Below, one piece after another: positions 1 to 4,456 of a stretch of DNA of 6,703 nt. Position 1 is the stretch's first letter; the number at the start of each line of letters is the position of its first letter. The notes beneath the pieces were generated by a model. It saw only the letters and a list, made by a program, of their open reading frames with translations, searched no databases and was not told where the DNA came from. The stretch spans positions 1 to 6,703 of the forward strand of contig JAKFXJ010000091.1 in NCBI GenBank assembly GCA_021731425.1. The letters run 5' to 3'. The DNA is from Limnohabitans sp. Its GTDB lineage: Bacteria; Pseudomonadota; Gammaproteobacteria; Burkholderiales; Burkholderiaceae_C. Made by a program: the position numbers and the translations under genes.

Positions 1-843
1 GAGCAAGGGGCAGAACTGCTCGCAAAGAGCCTGGCTGCGCGTTCAGACCACCCCGTCTCAAAAGCGATTGCCCAAGGCCTAGCGGTACAAGCCCAAGAAG
101 TCGAAGCATTTGAAGCTGTCGCAGGTCGTGGCGTCCAGGGGGTGATCGATGGTCACCCCTACATCCTGGCCAATCACCGCTGGATCGAAGAGCGCGGCCA
201 GTGTTCTGCGACATTGGAAGCACGCCTCGCAGTTCATGAGGAGGCAGGACGAACTGTGACCATTTTGGCCAATCGGGACCAGGTGATCGCGCTCTTCGCT
301 GTAGCGGACACGATCAAACCGTCATCGATCGAGGCCATTTCCGAAATGAAGGCGCTGGGGGTCGTTCCCATCATGTTGACCGGTGATAACGCCGCCACGG
401 CGCGCACCGTAGGACACTTGGCAGGCATTTCAGAAATCCGAGGCAACCTGCTGCCCGAGGACAAGCTCAAGGCGATTGAAGAGTTCCAAGGAAGATACGG
501 TGTGACGGCCATGACCGGTGACGGCATCAATGATGCCCCGGCACTTGCAAAGGCGAACATTGGCTTTGCGATGGGCGCTGCGGGCACTCACACGGCCATG
601 GAAGCGGCCGACGTCGTCGTCATGAACGACGACCTGCGCCGCTTGCCCGAGACGATTCGCCTCTCCAAACGTACCCATGTCATTTTGTGGCAGAACATCA
701 CCCTGGCTCTGGGCATCAAGGCGGTATTCCTGCTCATGGCCATCTTTGATGACGCGTCTATGTGGATGGCGGTCTTTGCCGACATGGGCGCAAGCTTGTT
801 GGTGGTTTTCAATGGGCTTCGGCTTCTCAAGGCAGTCAAGTGA
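1..843 (+). CDS. Zn2+/Cd2+/Pb2+-type P1B ATPase, C-terminal part (5' end outside window)
   Basis: This is an inner-membrane ATPase that uses ATP to pump divalent soft-metal cations from cytoplasm to periplasm (ZntA/CadA family). The reading frame is open from base 1 and 280 residues are visible. The N-terminal metal-binding region, the first six membrane helices and the phosphorylated DKTGT loop lie upstream of the window. Visible in order: the nucleotide-domain SDHP (residues 15-18, the His-Pro pair typical of P1B pumps) and GRG (42-44), then MLTGDN (about 126-131), then the hinge motif TGDGINDAPAL (about 172-182), then two closing membrane helices. The last helices carry LGIK (Lys at 240) and FADMGAS (Asp at 261). 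From memory, these match the Lys and Asp of ZntA membrane helices 7 and 8 that mark the Zn/Cd/Pb subgroup, rather than the copper subgroup with its Asn, Tyr, Met and Ser residues. The frame ends in TGA. Substrate group is well supported; zntA versus cadA naming is not decidable here. Confidence 0.95.
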   Translation, partial: EQGAELLAKSLAARSDHPVSKAIAQGLAVQAQEVEAFEAVAGRGVQGVIDGHPYILANHRWIEERGQCSATLEARLAVHEEAGRTVTILANRDQVIALFAVADTIKPSSIEAISEMKALGVVPIMLTGDNAATARTVGHLAGISEIRGNLLPEDKLKAIEEFQGRYGVTAMTGDGINDAPALAKANIGFAMGAAGTHTAMEAADVVVMNDDLRRLPETIRLSKRTHVILWQNITLALGIKAVFLLMAIFDDASMWMAVFADMGASLLVVFNGLRLLKAVK

Positions 844-875
844 TGGCTCCCAGGCAGCTGTAAACCTCTCCCATT

Positions 876-894
876 GCCTCAGGATTACTGAGGC
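876..894. repeat. Perfect 7-bp inverted repeat between the ATPase gene and czcI
   Basis: GCCTCAG and CTGAGGC flank the 5-base centre GATTA. It begins 33 bases after the ATPase stop and ends 52 bases before the czcI start. As RNA it would make a short GC-rich hairpin. No run of T follows, so it is not a canonical intrinsic terminator. As DNA it could be a binding site for a dimeric regulator. Its centre lies about 60 bases upstream of the czcI start. The symmetry is seen directly; the role is inference. Confidence 0.6.
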
Positions 895-932
895 CAACGC
901 CTCGTCCCGTGATCAAGTAAGCCTGAATCGAC

Positions 933-938
933 TAAACT
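933..938 (+). promoter_or_regulatory. Possible -10 element for czcI (weak)
   Basis: TAAACT matches four of the six bases of the sigma-70 -10 consensus and lies 8 bases before the czcI ATG. No convincing -35 hexamer is found 16-20 bases upstream; the 17-base position reads TGATCA. A promoter here would probably need an activator, and transcription would begin almost at the ATG. It is the only plausible promoter-like element I see in this AT-richer stretch of the gap. Confidence 0.25.
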
Positions 939-946
939 ATTAACTT

Positions 947-1300
947 ATGAAAAAGTTCTTGGCAATCTTCTTGCTGGTTCTGTTGCCCTTGCAATACAGC
1001 TGGGCAGCAATGGCAAGCTATTGCGAGCACGAAACCAGTGTGACTGCCAAGCACCCTGGTCACCACACCCATGACCATGCGTCAATTGACCAGCAAGAGT
1101 CCAGCAAAAATGCCCCTCAATCGGCGGGCATGGACCATGACTGTGCCACTTGTCATATGGGTTGTGCCGCTGCCCTGGTCAGCGATCTGAGCAAGACCAC
1201 ATTAGCAGCCTCTGACGATCACCCACTTCACCTTCAGGTCATTGCTTCTCATATGGCAAGTGAACGTCCTGAACGGCCTCAATGGCCCGTGCTTGCCTGA
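947..1300 (+). CDS. czcI: CzcI-like small periplasmic His/Cys-rich protein
   Basis: A 117-residue exported protein resembling CzcI, the small first gene of czcICBA operons, thought to influence operon expression but of unproven biochemical function. Residues 1-20 form a signal peptide (Lys-Lys, a Leu/Ile/Phe core, then a WA-A cleavage region). The mature start SYCEHE (Cys26, His28) is followed by a His cluster HPGHHTHDH at 36-44 and by DHDCATCHMGC at 63-73, with Cys66, Cys69, His70 and Cys73. These are plausible metal ligands. An in-frame TAA at 941-943 leaves no upstream start, so the ATG at 947 is the only one that keeps the signal peptide. No Shine-Dalgarno sequence is visible in front of it. 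It lies 103 bases after the ATPase and 152 bases before czcC. Recognition rests on size, the start of the protein, the Cys/His layout and the context, not on a search. Confidence 0.82.
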   Translation: MKKFLAIFLLVLLPLQYSWAAMASYCEHETSVTAKHPGHHTHDHASIDQQESSKNAPQSAGMDHDCATCHMGCAAALVSDLSKTTLAASDDHPLHLQVIASHMASERPERPQWPVLA

Positions 1301-1354
1301 TCGGCGAGCCTCGGGTTTCTTTACCTTTCCCTCTTTTCGAATCCCCTGTGTGCG

Positions 1355-1385
1355 GATGCACATGACGCTTTGCGCGTTGTGCGTC
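1355..1385 (+). other. Imperfect stem-loop in the czcI-czcC spacer, with an alternative pairing
   Basis: In the RNA, 1355-1362 can pair with 1378-1385 (8 pairs, one of them G-U). After a 2-base bulge at 1363-1364, ACGC at 1365-1368 pairs with GCGT at 1374-1377 around a 5-base loop. A competing pairing joins ATGACGC (1362-1368) to GCGTCAT (1381-1387) and uses many of the same bases, so both cannot form together. No T-run follows. The fold was found by eye; no energy was calculated. Confidence 0.45.
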
Positions 1386-1392
1386 ATCGCCT

Positions 1393-1409
1393 AGCGACGT
1401 GTTGTCGCT
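1393..1409 (+). other. Second stem-loop in the czcI-czcC spacer
   Basis: AGCGAC (1393-1398) pairs perfectly with GTCGCT (1404-1409) around the 5-base loop GTGTT. It lies directly after the larger hairpin and 43 bases before the czcC start. No T-run follows, so a rho-independent terminator is unlikely. It could be an RNA processing or stability element between czcI and czcC. Function is not shown. Confidence 0.4.
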
Positions 1410-1452
1410 GCTCGCTGATCTCCTTGGATGTTTTCACCATTGGAGATGAGCT

Positions 1453-2733
1453 ATGAGTTTGTACAAAAAAAGATCGGCACCGATTCGAATCGCGCTGTCG
1501 GTCATGACCCTGAGTGGCTTGGTGCTGACGGCCCAAGCACAAGGCACATCCGCCGCCGCGTTGAGTGGCTCGGTGTCCTTGAAAGATGTTTTCGAAACGG
1601 CGTGGCAAAGGCAACCCGAGGCGTACGCGCTTCAATCGCGTCGCGATGCTGCCCAGGCCCAGGCCAAAGCCGCGTCGATGCTGTCCCCCGAGCCGCCCTC
1701 GCTGGAGATAAGTCAGCGATCAGACCGGATGACAGGCAACAGCGGTGCGCGGGAAGCTGAGGTGGGTATCGCCGTTCCCATCTGGCTACCCGGACAACGC
1801 ACAGCCAGTGCCGATCTGGCGCAAGCTGAAATCTCGTTGGTTGAGCGCAAGCTGCTCGCCTCACAACTGCGGCTCGCTTCTTCCGTCAGGGATGCTTGGT
1901 GGGGCTGGTTGCGAGCTCGCGTCGATGCTGAACTGGCGAGCGAACAACTGGCCAATGCACAACGCATCGCCGCTGATGTTGCCAAACGGACCAACGCGGG
2001 TGATCTGGCAAAGTCCGACCAGCATCAAGCCGAAGGCGCTGTCGCTGCGGCCCAAGCGCATGCCGCCCAAGCTCAAGCTGCATCTGCCGCAGCCTTGGCA
2101 CAAGTGATGGCGCTAACAGGCAGGACGGCACCGGCAGACTTGAAAGTCAACGCGGCGGTGGAGCCAACGCCAGATTCGACCCCACATACGGGTGCGTCAG
2201 TGGGGCATCCCTTGTTGGCTGAACTGGAGGATCGCATCACGATGGCCGAGCGGACGGCTCAGCTGATCAGCGCCCAGAGGCGATCCAACCCGGAACTCAC
2301 GGTGGCCACCACGCGCGGCCGTGGGGCATTTGGAGAACGCTATGGCCAGACTGTGCTGATTGGCATTCGCGTGCCCTTGGGTGCAGGCCCTAGGCATGAC
2401 GCCCGTCTTGCGACTGCACAAGCCGAAGCGATAGAAGTGCAGTCACAACTGGTCCTCGAGCAGGCGCGCATTCAAGCCGACAAACAAGGCGCTGCTGCTC
2501 GTCTGGAGGCCGCACGCACTCAACTTGATGCTGCGCAGCGACGAGCCCAGCTGGCCAACGAGTCCCGCAGCTTTTTTGATAAGTCGTTCAGGCTGGGCGA
2601 GTCGGATCTGCCCACCCGCTTGCGCATTGAAGCAGAGGCTGCAGAGGCCGCGAGACAAGCCGCTCGAAGCCGAATTGACCTGGCCTCCGCCATTTCGGCA
2701 TTGCGGCAGTCCTTGGGCCTGCTGCCTCAGTGA
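1453..2733 (+). CDS. czcC: CzcC-like outer-membrane factor (TolC family) of the metal RND pump
   Basis: This protein would form the trimeric outer-membrane channel through which the CzcBA pump expels cations. It has 426 residues, normal for the family. A signal peptide spans about 1-29 (KKR, a hydrophobic core, AQA cleavage). No lipobox cysteine is seen, so it is probably not a lipoprotein. Two outer-membrane-efflux repeats follow, roughly 42-225 and 250-422. Each is largely Ala/Gln/Glu-rich helix with coiled-coil character, as expected for the periplasmic tunnel. Each also holds a strand with a similar motif: VPIWLPGQR at 108-116 and VPLGAGPR at 307-314. VPIWLPGQR is familiar from CzcC-type proteins. 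The ATG at 1453 is preceded by GGAGA (1442-1446) six bases away. It starts 152 bases after czcI and ends 32 bases before the next gene. The metal-pump role follows from the neighbouring czcB and czcA; the fold alone would also fit other TolC-type exporters. Confidence 0.9.
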   Translation: MSLYKKRSAPIRIALSVMTLSGLVLTAQAQGTSAAALSGSVSLKDVFETAWQRQPEAYALQSRRDAAQAQAKAASMLSPEPPSLEISQRSDRMTGNSGAREAEVGIAVPIWLPGQRTASADLAQAEISLVERKLLASQLRLASSVRDAWWGWLRARVDAELASEQLANAQRIAADVAKRTNAGDLAKSDQHQAEGAVAAAQAHAAQAQAASAAALAQVMALTGRTAPADLKVNAAVEPTPDSTPHTGASVGHPLLAELEDRITMAERTAQLISAQRRSNPELTVATTRGRGAFGERYGQTVLIGIRVPLGAGPRHDARLATAQAEAIEVQSQLVLEQARIQADKQGAAARLEAARTQLDAAQRRAQLANESRSFFDKSFRLGESDLPTRLRIEAEAAEAARQAARSRIDLASAISALRQSLGLLPQ

Positions 2734-2755
2734 TGCTGACACCCCTCAAAAATTC

Positions 2756-2760
2756 AAGGA
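2756..2760 (+). promoter_or_regulatory. Ribosome binding site that sets the start of the 178-residue gene
   Basis: AAGGA lies five bases before the ATG at 2766. In-frame starts further up (GTG at 2730 and ATG at 2733, overlapping the czcC stop) have no such sequence and would add 11-12 polar residues before a complete signal peptide. The ATG at 2766 is therefore preferred. Confidence 0.8.
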
Positions 2761-2765
2761 ACACT

Positions 2766-3302
2766 ATGAAGATCATTCATTCAACAGTCGCCACCTTTAT
2801 GGCGCTGATATTCACATTACTCAGTCCTATGGCCATTGCCGGTGCGGGTCACGATCACGCGGAAGCTGCGCCAAAAACCCAGGGAACAGCACTGCCGCGT
2901 TTCGTCGCGTTTTCAGAGGATCTGGAAATGGTCGGCATTGTCAATGGCAAGCAGCTGACGATTTACCTGGACCGTTTTACAGACAACAGTCCGGTCAATG
3001 ACGCCCTAATTGACATCGATATTCAAGGCGGCAAATACAAAGCCGAAAAACATGGCGTAGGTGAATACGAAGTCATCCTCAAGGACACGCTCAAACCTGG
3101 CGTCATTGCCATCACCGCAACCATTCAGGCCGGTGAACTGAACGACCTGCTGACTGGCGAACTCGATTTGCACGAGGACGAAGATGAACCTGTCAGTGGT
3201 TCTTCTTGGAAAGGCATCGCCCTGTGGATCGGCGGGGGGTTAATGGCCCTGATGGCATTAGGCGCGATCGTTCGCTTTCGTCAACAAGCTCGTACGGCCT
3301 AA
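2766..3302 (+). CDS. Exported, C-terminally membrane-anchored protein of unknown function between czcC and czcB
   Basis: I cannot assign a named family with certainty. The 178 residues show a signal peptide (1-25, cleavage after AIA) and a mature start GAGHDH (His29, His31). A domain rich in predicted beta-strands covers about 43-135, with stretches such as LTIYLDRF, ALIDIDIQ, GEYEVIL and VIAITATI. An acidic segment HEDEDEP follows at 136-142, then one hydrophobic helix at about 149-169 and a basic end (RFRQQAR). This predicts a periplasmic Ig-like domain held in the inner membrane with a short cytoplasmic tail. The strand pattern recalls the YtkA-like/FixH-like type of domain. I also recall some CzcB-type adaptors carrying a comparable region at their N-terminus, but this is from memory and unverified. 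It is followed by czcB after 11 bases, so it is probably translated with the pump. A role in binding or delivering periplasmic cations is inference. The gene itself is well supported by its binding site, signal peptide and operon spacing. Confidence 0.85.
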   Translation: MKIIHSTVATFMALIFTLLSPMAIAGAGHDHAEAAPKTQGTALPRFVAFSEDLEMVGIVNGKQLTIYLDRFTDNSPVNDALIDIDIQGGKYKAEKHGVGEYEVILKDTLKPGVIAITATIQAGELNDLLTGELDLHEDEDEPVSGSSWKGIALWIGGGLMALMALGAIVRFRQQARTA

Positions 3303-3306
3303 GGAG
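3301..3306 (+). promoter_or_regulatory. Ribosome binding site of czcB, overlapping the previous stop codon
   Basis: AAGGAG begins inside the TAA stop (3300-3302) of the upstream gene and lies seven bases before the czcB ATG at 3314. It fixes the czcB start. The open frame extends upstream to an ATG at 3206, but that would place 36 residues encoded within the previous gene ahead of the signal peptide. The overlap suggests coupled translation. Confidence 0.8.
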
Positions 3307-3313
3307 CCTCAGC

Positions 3314-4444
3314 ATGAAAACAATCAACACTTCAAAAAAACGCCACTGGATGGCACTGGCCACTGCTTTGACCCTTACAGGTGCTGCGCTGCCTACGTAC
3401 GCGGGCGAAGGCCATGACCACGGCGCTGCGCCTGCGACGGCCAATGCCAATGGTCCACAGCGCATGGCCGATGGCAGCGTGTTTCTGCCCAAACCAGCCC
3501 AACGCCAACTGAATGTGCGCACGATGGTGGTGGAAACCGCTGAGCTGCCACGCGCCTTTGAACTCAATGGTCAGGTACTGATGGACCCCAACGCTGGGGG
3601 CAAAGTCCAGCCCATCAACGCCGGACGCATAGAACCCGGCCCTAATGGCCTGCCCAACGCAGGGCAAACCGTCAAGAAGGGTCAGGTATTGGCCTACGTG
3701 GTCCCTGCGGTCGCCCCCCTAGAGCGGGCCAGCCAGTTGACTCAATTGGCCGAATTTCGCGCTGCCAAAGCGCTTGCTGAAAAGCGTTTGGCACGTTTGC
3801 GCGAGTTATCAGATACCGTGCCGCGCAAGGAAGTGGAAGCCGCAGAGAGTGATGTGCTCAGCCTCACCGACCGCATGTCGGCCGTTGGTGGCGGCCTCAG
3901 CAGCAAAGAAGCACTGGTCGCGCCCGTTTCTGGCGTGATTGCCTCGGCGCATGTCGTAGCAGGCCAAGTGGTGGACACGCGGGAATTGATTTTTGAAATT
4001 GTCGACCCGAAGCGGCTGCGTATCGAAGCCTTGGCTTTTGATAGCTCAGTGGCCAACAACATCGGCGGTGCCACATTGGCTGTCGGCGACCAGCGCACAC
4101 CACTGGTTTTCATGGGCGCGGCCCGCAGCCTAAGGGAACAGGCCTTGCCGTTGAACTTCCAATTGAAAAGCCAAGAAATGCTGGGCCTTGCCGTTGGTCA
4201 GCCCGTCAAAGTCTATGTGCAGTCCAAGCAAAAGACACAGGGTATTGCGGTCCCCCAGTCAGCACTGATGAAAAACGCTGCCAATCAGAACGTGGTGTGG
4301 GTCAAGTCTGCAGCTGAGCAGTTTGAACCCCGCACGGTGACGTTCGAGCCCCTGGATGGCGCGCGCGTCACGGTGATCTCGGGCTTGAAGTCTGGCGATC
4401 GTGTGGCGACCCAAGGTGCCACGCTCATCAATCAAGTCCGGTAA
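3314..4444 (+). CDS. czcB: CzcB-like periplasmic adaptor (membrane fusion protein) of the metal RND pump
   Basis: The adaptor joins the inner-membrane pump to the outer-membrane channel and, in metal pumps, can pass cations to the pump. It has 376 residues. A signal peptide spans 1-30 (TSKKRH, a hydrophobic core, TYA cleavage). The mature protein starts GEGHDHG (31-37, His34 and His36), a likely metal site. The usual adaptor order follows: first half of the lipoyl-like barrel-sandwich (about 95-132, with NAGQTVKKGQVLAYVV), a helical hairpin (about 137-195, charged and Leu/Ala-rich), second half of the barrel-sandwich (about 200-230, LVAPVSGVIASAHVVAGQVV), a beta-barrel (about 233-305), and a membrane-proximal domain (about 310-376, ending GLKSGDRVATQGA). 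No extra C-terminal metal-binding domain is present. Stop and czcA start are 12 bases apart. The family is clear; the metal carried cannot be read from this protein. Confidence 0.93.
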   Translation: MKTINTSKKRHWMALATALTLTGAALPTYAGEGHDHGAAPATANANGPQRMADGSVFLPKPAQRQLNVRTMVVETAELPRAFELNGQVLMDPNAGGKVQPINAGRIEPGPNGLPNAGQTVKKGQVLAYVVPAVAPLERASQLTQLAEFRAAKALAEKRLARLRELSDTVPRKEVEAAESDVLSLTDRMSAVGGGLSSKEALVAPVSGVIASAHVVAGQVVDTRELIFEIVDPKRLRIEALAFDSSVANNIGGATLAVGDQRTPLVFMGAARSLREQALPLNFQLKSQEMLGLAVGQPVKVYVQSKQKTQGIAVPQSALMKNAANQNVVWVKSAAEQFEPRTVTFEPLDGARVTVISGLKSGDRVATQGATLINQVR

Positions 4445-4456
4445 AGGAGTCACGAT

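Noticed and set aside
142..843. A separate short ATPase-like gene starting at the GTG at 142
   Set aside because: The frame is open back to base 1 and the residues before the GTG carry SDHP and GRG motifs of the same nucleotide-binding domain, so this is the middle of a longer gene.
430..897. A 155-residue minus-strand open frame across the ATPase end and the gap
   Set aside because: It is opposite the conserved ATPase hinge and membrane helices and its product shows no recognisable domain. It is a shadow frame.
1153..1167. CATCH in CzcI read as a c-type haem-binding site (Cys-x-x-Cys-His)
   Set aside because: The motif matches formally, but the protein is tiny and His/Cys-rich, lacks cytochrome features such as a distal Met region in a helical fold, and sits in a metal-efflux operon. 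Metal ligation explains it better. A haem stain of the purified protein would settle it.
1428..1760. A 110-residue plus-strand frame overlapping the czcC start
   Set aside because: It overlaps the czcC signal peptide and first domain in another frame and is Arg-rich without motifs.
2730..2765. Earlier starts (GTG 2730, ATG 2733) for the 178-residue gene
   Set aside because: No ribosome binding site precedes them and they would put a polar tail in front of a complete signal peptide. AAGGA before 2766 decides the start.
3206..3313. An extended czcB start at ATG 3206
   Set aside because: It would encode an Arg/Ser-rich segment inside the previous gene and bury the signal peptide. AAGGAG at 3301-3306 points to 3314.
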